From contig JBBRNR010000002.1 of the NCBI GenBank assembly GCA_038230215.1, positions 310,001 to 374,000 of the forward strand: a DNA stretch of 64,000 nt, in the 5' to 3' direction. The position numbers and the translations under genes are program-made. This stretch comes from DASVRZ01 sp038230215. GTDB taxonomy: Bacteria > Verrucomicrobiota > Verrucomicrobiia > Chthoniobacterales > DASVRZ01. Positions 50,361 through 59,422 of this stretch are shown here, in pieces; positions within the stretch are counted from its first letter, which is position 1, and the number at the start of each line of letters is the position of its first letter. A model generated the notes under the pieces. That model was not told the origin of the DNA. It worked only from the letters and a program-made list of their open reading frames with translations, and did not search any database.

Positions 50361-51071
50361 TTAGGCGGGCAGGGAAGCTGGAGAAGGAGGATCGGTGGGT
50401 TTATCTTTCAATTCCGGCTTCGCCGAGGCGGGAAGTTCTTTCTGAGACTTCACCACTTCATCCACCAATCCATAAGCGGCGGCTTCATCGGCCGTCATAT
50501 AATTATCGCGGTCCGAGTCGAAATTCACTTGTTCGGGAGTTTTCCCGGTGTGATGAGCCAGAATGCGGATGAGCCGCTTTTTCAGCTTATACATGAACTC
50601 TACTGTCCGCTCGACATCGCTGGCTGTGCCCTGGGCGCCACCGGAAACTTGGTGAATCATAATGTCCGAGTTGGGTAGCGCATACCGCTTGCCCTTGGCT
50701 CCGGCAGCTAGAAGAACCGCACCCATGCTGGCGGCCATGCCGAGGCAATACGTGGAAACGTCGCAGGTTAAAAACTGCATCGTGTCGTAAATAGCCAACC
50801 CGGCTGTGACTGATCCACCGGGTGAATTGATGTAGAGATGAATATCTTTTTTCGGATCTTCCATTTGCAGGAAGAGCAACTGCGCGATGATCAGATTCGC
50901 CACATGATCATCCACAGCGGTGCCGAGAAAAATGATGCGATCCTTTAGCAGGCGGGAATAAATATCGTAGCTGCGCTCCCCTCGCCCGGTCTGCTCGACA
51001 ACCATGGGAACAAGCATGGAGTTATTCGGCGATTGTTTGAAACCCGAAGCGAAAGGTGAAATGTAATTCAT
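50361..51071 (-). CDS. clpP: ATP-dependent Clp protease proteolytic subunit
   Basis: A 236-residue serine protease. The catalytic triad is S115 (GMAASMGAV), H140 (DIMIHQVSGG) and D189 (SDRDNYMTADEA). The N-terminal loop MNYISPFASGFKQSPNNSMLVP includes the propeptide. The C-terminus carries a 20-residue Lys/Pro-rich extension beyond the usual end. It stands between tig and clpX. The gap to clpX is 22 bp. Confidence 0.97.
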   Translation of the reverse strand: MNYISPFASGFKQSPNNSMLVPMVVEQTGRGERSYDIYSRLLKDRIIFLGTAVDDHVANLIIAQLLFLQMEDPKKDIHLYINSPGGSVTAGLAIYDTMQFLTCDVSTYCLGMAASMGAVLLAAGAKGKRYALPNSDIMIHQVSGGAQGTASDVERTVEFMYKLKKRLIRILAHHTGKTPEQVNFDSDRDNYMTADEAAAYGLVDEVVKSQKELPASAKPELKDKPTDPPSPASLPA

Positions 51072-51079
51072 AGTAAAAT

Positions 51080-52408
51080 TTACACTGCCTCCGTTTGGGT
51101 GGCAACTTCCTGGACCGTCGCGTTCGCCACAAGGAAATCAATCACCTTCCCCATGAGAATGTCTTCCTGGAGACCTCCGAATCCTCCACGTTTTTGCAAT
51201 TCGTTCTGCATTTTCTTGGGAGTTACACGGTATTTCTGAGCCATTTGCTCAACGCGGCTGTCCACTTCGTTGCGGTTGATGCGGATTTCTTCCTTCTCGG
51301 CAATGCGCGTCAAAATGAAAGCACCTTTCAGACGGTTGCGAGCGGCGGTGGCTGCTTGAACAACAATATCTTTTTCGTTTTCCTTGAGTTGTTCGTCAGT
51401 GATTCCGCGTTGCTGATTTTGCTGAACGATCTCCGCCATAATACGGCGAGTTTCGTTTTGCACCATGTCCTGAGGCAGCTCACACTCGACTTTGGCGAGG
51501 AGATTTTCGACCACTTGATCGCGTTTCAGACGCTCGACTTCGTTAGCGCGCTGGCTGGCGATTTCTTCTTTCAGCAGCTCGACCAGTTGATCGTAGCTGT
51601 GATCGGCGATAACTTTGACGGCAAGCTCGTCGTTCAACTCGGGCAGAATCTGCGATTTGATGCCTTGGACAGTCACATCGAAGTCCACTTTTAGGCCAGC
51701 AACTTCCTTGGCTGGAAAATCCGCTGGGATCTCGATGGTAAACTTGCGATTGTCCCCGATCTGCGCGCTAACGAGATTGTCGCAGAAGCCTTTGAAAAAA
51801 GAGTTGGGTCCCATTTTGATCCAGAAGCCGCTGTTGCCCGCGAGTGCCTTGCCGGCTTTCGGAGCGATCTCGACCACGGATTTTCCATCAACGGTGCCCG
51901 TGTAATCAATCACGGCGAAGTCGTCCATTTCGAGTCCACGATCCGTCACATCGACAAAATCGGCATGTTGCTCGCGAAGATTTTGCAAGGCGCGATCAAT
52001 GTCACCAGGCTGAACCTCGGAAGACGGAACCTGCACGGGAAGTCCCTTGTATTCAGGGAGTTCGAAAGTGGGTTGGGTAATGACGGTCGCGGTGAACGAC
52101 AAGCTGTGATCCTCATGGAACTCAACGTCTTGCACGTCGGAAACGGAGAGGACTTTTAGTTTTTCCTTCTGAATGGCTTCGCGGAAACCCTCATCGACGA
52201 GCTGTTTGGTGAGCTCTTCTTTGATCTCTTTCTGGAATTTTTTATCAATAACAGATTGCGGCGCTTTGCCGGGGCGATAACCAGGGATGCGAGCTTGATT
52301 TTTATATCCGGCAGCGATGCGGGACTGGGTGGCCACGACTTTGTCGGAAGGGACTTCGACTTTGACGGAGGCTAGACAATTGGGCAGGGATTCGACTTCG
52401 ACGTTCAT
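51080..52408 (-). CDS. tig: Trigger factor
   Basis: A 442-residue ribosome-associated chaperone. The N-terminal domain has the ribosome-binding loop region (GYRPGKAPQSVIDKKF); the central FKBP-type domain is recognisable from GLEMDDFAVIDYTGTVDG and GPNSFFKGFCDNLVSAQIG; the rest is the helical cradle. Length is standard. It leads the tig-clpP-clpX string with 8 bp to clpP. Confidence 0.93.
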   Translation of the reverse strand: MNVEVESLPNCLASVKVEVPSDKVVATQSRIAAGYKNQARIPGYRPGKAPQSVIDKKFQKEIKEELTKQLVDEGFREAIQKEKLKVLSVSDVQDVEFHEDHSLSFTATVITQPTFELPEYKGLPVQVPSSEVQPGDIDRALQNLREQHADFVDVTDRGLEMDDFAVIDYTGTVDGKSVVEIAPKAGKALAGNSGFWIKMGPNSFFKGFCDNLVSAQIGDNRKFTIEIPADFPAKEVAGLKVDFDVTVQGIKSQILPELNDELAVKVIADHSYDQLVELLKEEIASQRANEVERLKRDQVVENLLAKVECELPQDMVQNETRRIMAEIVQQNQQRGITDEQLKENEKDIVVQAATAARNRLKGAFILTRIAEKEEIRINRNEVDSRVEQMAQKYRVTPKKMQNELQKRGGFGGLQEDILMGKVIDFLVANATVQEVATQTEAV

Positions 52409-52567
52409 AAAATTTTGATAGGGAAAAGTCGCGAAACTTAGGCTGTCGGTTTGTGGTTGGCAATCGAAAGAACGGGAATCCGCGAAAGTTGTGGAAATTA
52501 AGGCGGGTTTTTTCTAAATGACGAGTAATGACTTTTTTTCCGATTTAGAGCGGCTAGAGTCGGCAGC

Positions 52568-53365
52568 ATGACAAATATTGGCTTTATCGGTTGCGGAAAA
52601 ATGGCGGGCGCGATCCTACAGGGCGTCTGTAAGTCGGGCAAATTTGACGGTGACCAGCTTTTTTTGCACGACAAGGATGCCAATCGCATGGCGGAGTTGA
52701 AGGCGATTTGCGGAGCGCGTCCCTTGGCCTCAAATATCGCAGTCGCAGAAGCCGCCGAAGTGATTCTCCTCTGCGTGAAGCCCTGTGATGTGCCTGCGGC
52801 ATTGAGTGAAATCAAGCACGCTTTATCCGGCAAAGTGATCGTTTCCATCGCAGCGGGACTGACGATTGCCAGACTGCGGGAGCTTTCTGAAAATGCGGCG
52901 GCCATCATCCGTGTGATGCCAAACACACCTGCGTTGGTCCATCGCGGCGCGACGGCTTACGCCCTGGGCGACGGTGCCACCGAGGAGCATGCGGAGGTGG
53001 TCGAGGAAATTTTCTGCGCTGTGGGGCAGGTTTTTCAAGTCGCCGAAAGTGCCCTGGATGCGGTCACTGGCCTAAGCGGCAGCGGTCCCGCCTATATCTA
53101 TACAGTGATCGAGGCACTGGCCGACGGCGGCGTTCTCATGGGACTGCCTCGTGAGCTGGCCCTGCAATTGGCGGCGCAGACCGTGATCGGAGCCGGTGAA
53201 ATGGTAGCACAGACGCATCTGCATCCAGCGGCTTTGCGAGACATGGTCACGAGTCCGGGTGGAACGACAATTGCCGCGATGGAGGCTCTCGAAAAAGGCG
53301 GGCTGCGGGCGGCACTGATCTCGGCAGTTCGCGCGGCCACGGAGAGATCCGTAGCCATGCGCTAA
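52568..53365 (+). CDS. proC: Pyrroline-5-carboxylate reductase
   Basis: A 265-residue NAD(P)H enzyme for the last step of proline synthesis. The Rossmann motif is IGFIGCGKMAGAILQG, the middle has RVMPNTPALVHRGATAY, and the C-terminal helical domain has SGSGPAYIYTVIEALADGG and VTSPGGTTIAAMEALEKGG. Length is standard. The upstream 160-bp gap separates it from tig, which is divergent, so both promoters lie there. Confidence 0.95.
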   Translation: MTNIGFIGCGKMAGAILQGVCKSGKFDGDQLFLHDKDANRMAELKAICGARPLASNIAVAEAAEVILLCVKPCDVPAALSEIKHALSGKVIVSIAAGLTIARLRELSENAAAIIRVMPNTPALVHRGATAYALGDGATEEHAEVVEEIFCAVGQVFQVAESALDAVTGLSGSGPAYIYTVIEALADGGVLMGLPRELALQLAAQTVIGAGEMVAQTHLHPAALRDMVTSPGGTTIAAMEALEKGGLRAALISAVRAATERSVAMR

Positions 53366-53372
53366 ACGGAGA

Positions 53373-54173
53373 ATGAAGCGAAATGGCGTAGTTTTTTTCG
53401 TCTGGATGACCCTGGTTCAGGCGATGTCGGCGCAGACGGTTATCCCATCGCCGACCCCGGCGCAATTTGATGATGATAAAGTGATCGCCGCCTCGGCCAT
53501 GGCGGCTTTTGAGAAAGCTAGTCTTCCGCGGGAACGATTGCAGTTTGATAAAATTCGCACGATCCGGCTGGCGCAGTCCGCCACGCCTTCACCCACACCA
53601 ACTTTTGCGCCTTTGACCGATGAAGCCAAGGTGGTGGCCGCTCTGGCGATGGCCGCTTTTGAAAAGGGCGACCTGCCCGAGGCGCGGCTGGAATTTGAGA
53701 AAATGCGGGTGCTCAGTCCGGGTCATCCCATGCCATTGATCAATCTCGGCACGATCGCCTTCCAAACTGGTCATCTCAAGCAAGGGGCCGAACTTCTCGA
53801 ACAAGCCATCCGAATCGACCCCAACTCCGCCCAAGCCTGGACGCTGCTCGGCATGGTCCGGGTCTATCAGGATGAACCTGACAAGGCTCTGGCAGCTCTC
53901 GCTCAGTCTGTTTTGCTCAATCCGAACAACGCTAAAATTCACAACTATCTCGGCGTCGCAGTAGGACGCAAAGGCTGGTTCGATGGAGCCGAGGCAGAGT
54001 TGCAGCAGGCCATCACGCTCGACCCGAAATACGCGGACGCTCATTTCAATCTGGCCCTCATCTATTTGCAACGCGATCCGCCAAATAAAGCCCTGGCCGA
54101 GAAGCATTATCAGACTGCAATCAAACTCGGGGCACCACCCGACGAGGAAACGGAAAAAAAGATCAGGAATTGA
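53373..54173 (+). CDS. Exported TPR protein with an internal duplication
   Basis: A 266-residue protein with a signal peptide (about 21 residues, ending QAMSAQ). Residues about 25-68 and 70-115 are a duplication: each contains a PSPTP stretch, then a DDDKVIAASAMAAFEKASLP / DEAKVVAALAMAAFEKGDLP helix and an RLQF/RLEFEK helix. Tetratricopeptide repeats follow (for example GTIAFQTGHLKQGAELLEQAI, then DPNSAQAWTLLGMVRVYQ). It would act as a periplasmic or outer-membrane adaptor. It starts 7 bp after proC. Confidence 0.75.
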   Translation: MKRNGVVFFVWMTLVQAMSAQTVIPSPTPAQFDDDKVIAASAMAAFEKASLPRERLQFDKIRTIRLAQSATPSPTPTFAPLTDEAKVVAALAMAAFEKGDLPEARLEFEKMRVLSPGHPMPLINLGTIAFQTGHLKQGAELLEQAIRIDPNSAQAWTLLGMVRVYQDEPDKALAALAQSVLLNPNNAKIHNYLGVAVGRKGWFDGAEAELQQAITLDPKYADAHFNLALIYLQRDPPNKALAEKHYQTAIKLGAPPDEETEKKIRN

Positions 54174-54231
54174 TTCCGATTTTGCCTTCCTGATGCTTGC
54201 GTTGCCCATAGCCTTCTGTATTCTGAAATCA

Positions 54232-54750
54232 ATGCGTGCGCCTTTTTTCTGCGTTTTCTTAATGGGTTTCACTACCAGCATTTCTCATCTTTCCGCGCAA
54301 ACTCCGCCCGAAGGTGACGCGGATATGAAACGCCAGGTCGGCGCTCTCCGCGAAGCCGTCATCCAGCAAACCCGCCAGATCGATGCTCTGACTGCTGAGA
54401 TTGAGAGACTAGGCATTGCTCTCGGCCAGCGGCGTCCACCTAAAGCAGCCCAAGCCGCTACTTCCACACCTGCGGTGCCTACGGTTGGCACTTCCGAGCC
54501 AGCAGCCACTGCCACTCCCCTTCCCGCCGCGGCTGTGGTCGCCACTCCCACGCCGGATCCGAATGTTTTGCAACACACGGTGATCAAGGGCGACAACTTG
54601 ACTAACATCGCCAAAAAATACGGCACCACCGCTGACGCAATCCAGAAACTGAATAAAATCACCGATGCCCGCAAGATGCAGATAGGTCAAGTCCTGTCGA
54701 TTCCAACCCCATCACCCGTAGCGGCCTCTCCTTCCCCGGCTGGTCACTAA
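54232..54750 (+). CDS. Exported LysM-domain protein
   Basis: A 172-residue protein. A signal peptide (MRAPFFCVFLMGFTTSISHLSA) is followed by a short coiled coil (QVGALREAVIQQTRQIDALTAEIERL), a Pro/Ala/Thr-rich linker and a C-terminal LysM domain (HTVIKGDNLTNIAKKYGTTADAIQKLN...KMQIGQVL, given in parts). LysM binds peptidoglycan. It starts 58 bp after the TPR gene. It may help to tether an envelope complex. Confidence 0.8.
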   Translation: MRAPFFCVFLMGFTTSISHLSAQTPPEGDADMKRQVGALREAVIQQTRQIDALTAEIERLGIALGQRRPPKAAQAATSTPAVPTVGTSEPAATATPLPAAAVVATPTPDPNVLQHTVIKGDNLTNIAKKYGTTADAIQKLNKITDARKMQIGQVLSIPTPSPVAASPSPAGH

Positions 54751-54767
54751 AAAAACCGGCATTCCCT

Positions 54768-55259
54768 ATGAGCACAAACTGGCACTTAATGAAACACGAC
54801 GACGGGACCGTTTTCGGCCCGGTGTCTTTCGAGCAAATCAAAGAATGGGCTCAGGCCGCCCAAGTTTCGCCACTGGATAAAATTTCTGAAGACCAACTCA
54901 ACTGGACCAAAGCCCCCATGTTTGCCCAGCTTGAAATGGACTGGCTGCTCCAAATGAGCGACGACCATTATTACGGCCCGACCACACTCAGCGCGATTCA
55001 GGAATTCATCAAGGAAGGCGAGATCGACCACGACACGCTCGTGATCAATTGCAAGGACGCCACTGAGACCAAAGTGGGCGAGCTTCCGTTTTTACCCCAG
55101 GCAGATGAGCCGGGCGAAAAAGAAATTCCTCCGGCGAAAGCCAGGGAAAACGATTTGCTCATCCAACGGATAGCCGCCATGGAAGCTGCTCTAGCCATCG
55201 AAAGAAATCGCATCACCGACCTCGAAGCCACGTTGAATGACTTCCTAACTCCGCGCTAG
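54768..55259 (+). CDS. GYF-like-domain protein
   Basis: A 163-residue soluble protein with two related segments: HDDGTVFGPVSFEQIKEWAQ, then DKISEDQLNWTKAPMF, and DDHYYGPTTLSAIQEFIKEGEID, then LVINCKDATETKVGELP. This is the bacterial GYF_2 pattern (Y/F-GP-hh-hh-hh-h-x-x-G-x-h). The C-terminus is a coiled coil (AALAIERNRITDLEATLNDF). GYF-like modules bind proline-rich peptides; the partner is unknown, though the Pro-rich linkers of the two preceding exported proteins are in a different compartment. Confidence 0.65.
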   Translation: MSTNWHLMKHDDGTVFGPVSFEQIKEWAQAAQVSPLDKISEDQLNWTKAPMFAQLEMDWLLQMSDDHYYGPTTLSAIQEFIKEGEIDHDTLVINCKDATETKVGELPFLPQADEPGEKEIPPAKARENDLLIQRIAAMEAALAIERNRITDLEATLNDFLTPR

Positions 55260-55275
55260 TCTGCGAGCTGATTGG

Positions 55276-56802
55276 TTAGCTGCCGCTGACCAGATCGGCA
55301 ACCAGTTTCGAGGACGCGTCTATCGTTTCTTCCAGAAGATTTTGAATGGTCGGCGTCGCCTTCGCCCGCAAAAAAATCTGATAGGAAAATAGCCCTCGCG
55401 AAAGACGGATCAGAGCGCGGTTGGCCAGCATCAGGCCGCGACTAAGAATGTTATCACCCAAGGCCGCGGGAATTGGAGCCGGAATGCCGTGCATTTCTTC
55501 GACTTCGTAACCGGTTTCCTTCAAGGCCTGTCGCAAGGTCTGAAAAGTGAAGAGCCGAGTGTGAGTCCGATCTAAAATTCCTTTTCGACCGTAGTTAAAT
55601 TGCCCGAAAAATAGCATTAATCGCGTGACGATAAATCCGATGTTGGCTGTGGTTAAAATCAGTTCCGGACGCTTGCGCCCTGTAGCCTCGCGCAGGTTTT
55701 CCAAAAAATCTTCCGGGTCTTGGAGATGCTCAATGATGTCGAGCATGAAAATCTGGTCGTATTCGCTGGGTGAGGTCGGCAACGTCGCGTCATTTAAGTT
55801 CGCCCGCAGATAACGAACGCCGGACGTGCCTCCGATGGGCGCGAATTGATCGAGACCCGTCACCTGCGCCCCGCGCCCCGCAGCTTCTTCGGCCCAATAA
55901 CCCTCGCCGCAGCCAAGATCGAGAACGCGGGCACCGGCGCGCACGGCATTCAACGAATCGGTGTGTGAAGAACGATAGCCGAGCTTGAGGGTGTATTTTT
56001 CCTCGATCCGACCGACTTCAAATTTTCTGTCATAGAGCAAATTCAGCTGATGCAAGCGCACACGAACGCTCGTACGAATGACGTCCCCGGCATACTTCAA
56101 TCCGTTAACGTGGCAGATTTCCTCACCGTAATAGGTTGGAATCGGCACCTCGGCGATGCGTAGTTTCCTTAGCAAAAACTGCGCGATGATCTCGGTGTCG
56201 AAATGGAAGTCGTGTGTGTTTCGTTCAAATGGTATTTGTCGCAACGCATTCACAGTGTAAAGGCGATAGCCGGAGTGAAATTCGGACAACGAGCCGCGCA
56301 GTAGCCAGTTTTGCGTAATACTAAGAATGCGATTGCCGATGAATTTGTAAGCAGGCATTCCGCCGCGCCGCGCCGCGCCGGGAAGCAACATGCGAGAGCC
56401 GAAAACAGCGTCTGCCTTCCCTTCCAGCAGCGGCTGGAGAAGCTCGGGTAATTTTTCCGGCGCGTATTGTCCATCACCATGCACCAGGGCGACAATATCG
56501 AAGCCGTGTTCGATGGCGTAGCGATAACCAAGTTTTTGATTACCGCCGTAGCCCTGATTCACCGGGTTGCGCAGAACCGTGAGTTTAAGTCCATGCACCA
56601 GCGTATTGCAACCAACGCTAAATGTCTCGTCGCGGGAAGAGTCGTCGATCACCAACACCTCCACCCCGGGCTGGCGCAGGCTCGTGGGAATGCGATTGAG
56701 CACCTCGCTGATCGTCTTTTCGGCGTTGTAAGCCACGATATGAATGAGGACGCGTGCTCCCGAAAGCTCTATGAGTGTTGCAGATGAATTATTGGAAGGC
56801 AC
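55276..56802 (-). CDS. Fusion of GT2 glycosyltransferase and SAM methyltransferase
   Basis: A 508-residue fusion. Residues about 15-245 are a GT2 domain: VLVIDDSSRDET, then DIVALVHGDGQYAPE (D-x-D-type metal site), and FHSGYRLYTVNALRQIPF. Residues about 285-420 are a methyltransferase with the SAM-binding motif VLDLGCGEGYWAEEAAGRG and a later QIFMLDIIEHLQDPEDFL. The two domains probably process the same surface glycan. It is the last gene of a leftward string from 63854 and sits 46 bp after the DUF2079 gene. Confidence 0.85.
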   Translation of the reverse strand: MPSNNSSATLIELSGARVLIHIVAYNAEKTISEVLNRIPTSLRQPGVEVLVIDDSSRDETFSVGCNTLVHGLKLTVLRNPVNQGYGGNQKLGYRYAIEHGFDIVALVHGDGQYAPEKLPELLQPLLEGKADAVFGSRMLLPGAARRGGMPAYKFIGNRILSITQNWLLRGSLSEFHSGYRLYTVNALRQIPFERNTHDFHFDTEIIAQFLLRKLRIAEVPIPTYYGEEICHVNGLKYAGDVIRTSVRVRLHQLNLLYDRKFEVGRIEEKYTLKLGYRSSHTDSLNAVRAGARVLDLGCGEGYWAEEAAGRGAQVTGLDQFAPIGGTSGVRYLRANLNDATLPTSPSEYDQIFMLDIIEHLQDPEDFLENLREATGRKRPELILTTANIGFIVTRLMLFFGQFNYGRKGILDRTHTRLFTFQTLRQALKETGYEVEEMHGIPAPIPAALGDNILSRGLMLANRALIRLSRGLFSYQIFLRAKATPTIQNLLEETIDASSKLVADLVSGS

Positions 56803-56848
56803 AATCCAATAATAAGCAAAATGCGGGCCAATGAATTAGGCGTTAGCA

Positions 56849-58723
56849 TTATTTCTTCCAAGGAATGTCGACAGCAAAGATTTCATCTCCGGTAAGCTCG
56901 CGATGGATGTAGGAACGAGTGGCATGGTCCTCAAAAACAGCCTGCAGATTCCAGTCGGCGGGCTGGATGAGAAACTCTGCGGGCAAATTCCAAGTATCGC
57001 GCCAAATGGAGCCGTCAGCCTTGCCTTCAGGACAGCAAAGCCCGCGATTGAAAACGCGCTTCTCACCAGTGGCGACTTTGGTTGCAATTACATGCAGCCA
57101 GGGGATTTTTCGGCGGTCGCCACGATAGCTCCATTCCGATATAATTTGGATTTGTTCGTTGTTATCTATTGCCGAAAGAGTCATCAAATCTGTGGCCCGA
57201 TCAATTAAATTCGGTTTGAGCGGAGTGGATTCCTGAGCTGTGAGCGTGGGTTGCGCTGGAATTTTTTTGAAAACGGTGAGCGCACCCACAGAATGCACCT
57301 GCCATGTGGCTCTAGCTAGAAATTGATGCAACAGCGCATCGCTGGAACTCACTACATCGCCGGTTTTTAACCTCATAGCCGGATGGTAGTAGCCGGAGTA
57401 AGAGTCGAATGTGATTGAGTCGTCGTAGTCAACAATGACAAAGTCTGTTGGCGGCGGCGGCGGATAGATTTTCCGACTCAATGTTTTTAAGCCCTTCAGA
57501 ACCAGATGAAGTGAGTAGATTTCTTGTCTTTCAGCAAGGTGAGATTGAAATGGCAGCGGGGCCAATACGCTTGCCTCTGGTGGCAGGGCAGCTACTATGT
57601 CGCGTTTATCAATTAGTTGATCGTCGTTGGTAAAAAATGGGGCGAGAAATTTATCCGGTGTGCCGACAGCTAGAAAACAAACTAGATTTCCCAAGACAAG
57701 GAAGCATGGCGTGCTTAGATGCCATTTTTTATCCTTCGCTTTCGCGGGATTGAGAGACTCCAGAGTGGCAATCCAAAAGACTGGTAATAGCGGGGCGGCG
57801 TAATGATAGTAAATGGTCCATTCCGACCATCGCCACGACAGCAAATGCTGCAGCAAAAGCGGCACCGCAGGCAATAGACTTAGGGGGCGTCGCAATGGTA
57901 GAAGCAGCATTGGCAAGAGCAGTGCCCAGAAAATATTCCCTCGCCACGAGGAGCTTAAAACATCTATGGCACCTGGAAAAAAACCTTTCTCATGCAGATG
58001 TGAATATAACGCGCCAAAATCGACATTGCCTGCATTCCATTTTGGGCCTAACCAGAAAAGATAAATCGCCATCCAACCAGCGATAAATAAACCGGGCAAC
58101 ATAATCCATTGCCACAAGACATGACGAGTCGGACGCTCGAAAAGTTTTGTGAAACACCAGATTCCCGCCAGCAGCCCAAGGTTTTCTTTGCAACTAAGAA
58201 ACAAAATGAGAGAGAGCCAGAAAAGTCGTAAATCCTGCTTCTGCCACGCATAGTAAACGGCCAGCCAGAGTGGAGCAGCCAGTGCCTCGGGGTGAAATTC
58301 ATGAATTGCCACAAAGGTTAGCACAGGATTGATTAACAAAATGATCGAAAGCCAAAAAGCCGACTGCGAACTCCATCCCATTTTGCCGGCAATTTTCCAT
58401 CCAAGGGGAAGACATGCGGCCAAAGCTAGATTCTGCACTACAATCGGCACTAGCGGATGATGAAAAATCGCATAGAAGGGCCAGATGAGCAGGATAATGA
58501 AATCCGCATGATTTCCAAACGGCTGGACTTCTAATAAGCTGCTCCAATTTCTGCCATGCGAGAAGCCTTCGAGAGCTTGTACGTAGAATGCTATATCGAA
58601 AGTGGTATAGGAAAAATGCGACCACCGCCAAGCGGATTGAAACGTACAGGCTGACGCGAATAATATGGATATTGTGAAGAGCAAAAACTCAATCCTTCCT
58701 GATCTTTTTGCCGCTGTATTCAA
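56849..58723 (-). CDS. DUF2079 multi-pass membrane protein
   Basis: A 624-residue membrane protein of the DUF2079 family, recognised by the N-terminal FSYTTFDIAFYVQALEGFSHG and later FGNHADFIILLIWPFYAIFHHP and AIHEFHPEALAAPLWLAVYYAW. About eleven helices, then a soluble C-terminal domain of about 200 residues. The family is related to GT-C transferases. The start is TTG at 58721-58723, overlapping the stop of the preceding pseudogene frame. Confidence 0.8.
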   Translation of the reverse strand: MNTAAKRSGRIEFLLFTISILFASACTFQSAWRWSHFSYTTFDIAFYVQALEGFSHGRNWSSLLEVQPFGNHADFIILLIWPFYAIFHHPLVPIVVQNLALAACLPLGWKIAGKMGWSSQSAFWLSIILLINPVLTFVAIHEFHPEALAAPLWLAVYYAWQKQDLRLFWLSLILFLSCKENLGLLAGIWCFTKLFERPTRHVLWQWIMLPGLFIAGWMAIYLFWLGPKWNAGNVDFGALYSHLHEKGFFPGAIDVLSSSWRGNIFWALLLPMLLLPLRRPLSLLPAVPLLLQHLLSWRWSEWTIYYHYAAPLLPVFWIATLESLNPAKAKDKKWHLSTPCFLVLGNLVCFLAVGTPDKFLAPFFTNDDQLIDKRDIVAALPPEASVLAPLPFQSHLAERQEIYSLHLVLKGLKTLSRKIYPPPPPTDFVIVDYDDSITFDSYSGYYHPAMRLKTGDVVSSSDALLHQFLARATWQVHSVGALTVFKKIPAQPTLTAQESTPLKPNLIDRATDLMTLSAIDNNEQIQIISEWSYRGDRRKIPWLHVIATKVATGEKRVFNRGLCCPEGKADGSIWRDTWNLPAEFLIQPADWNLQAVFEDHATRSYIHRELTGDEIFAVDIPWKK

Positions 58724-59416
58724 AATGAGCCTTTTATTTTTATGAACTTGTCCATATCGCGCAAAGCAATGGTGGCCATCTGAAAATCAGGTTTGATTCG
58801 CAGACATTCTAAAAACTGCGCTTTGGCCTTATTAAATTGTCCTAGTTTAACGAACGCGCCGCCGAGGTTGAAATGAGCTTCTACAAAATTGGGTTCAATT
58901 TGCAAAGCCGTTCGAAATTGCAAGATAGCCTCGTCTACTTTTCCACTGTCAAGAAGGAGGTTTCCCAGATTGTTGCGAGCTTGGGGATTTTGCGGATTGA
59001 GTTTGATGGATGTCTTGTAGCACGCAACGGCCTCGGAAATGCGTCCGGTTTGCACCAAGGCACTGCCGTAGTCATACCATAGGATCGAATTATAGGGCTG
59101 TAATTCTTTTGCATGGCGAAACATTTCAAGTGCAACAGAATAATTTCCTTGATTACTATGATAGCCCCCATGCTAATGCAGACCCTGGCGTTTTGAGGTT
59201 GCTTGGCTGCGGTATCACGCCAGATCGAAGGATGGTTGGATTTTCTACGATCGTCGGAATATCGTCGAAGATAAAGGGAACCTGAAACGTGTTTCGGTAG
59301 GCGACAAAAACCAAAATAGCGATAACAAATACTGCCAACCGAATGCGGCAGGACTCTGAGAACGATGCGAAGTGCCGCTGTAATTTGAAAAACATTTTTT
59401 GAGAAAGAAGGAGCAA
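58720..59416 (-). pseudogene. Remnant of a TMTC-like TPR glycosyltransferase gene
   Basis: Two broken frames belong together. The N-terminal piece (59416 down) reads FVAYRNTFQVPFIFDDIPTI and VENPTILRS, the start of the same family as the two genes upstream. In a different frame, at about 59230, the sequence continues IWRDTAAKQPQNARVCISMG, which is the beginning of a TPR region; about 1 kb of membrane domain is missing. A further shift at a G-run (about 59165-59170) joins it to YHSNQGNYSVALEMFRHAKEL and three TPR units ending at 58720. So the gene has an internal deletion plus a probable one-base slip. The TPR part could still be translated from internal starts (ATG 59124). Confidence 0.75.
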
Positions 59417-59422
59417 ACCAGG

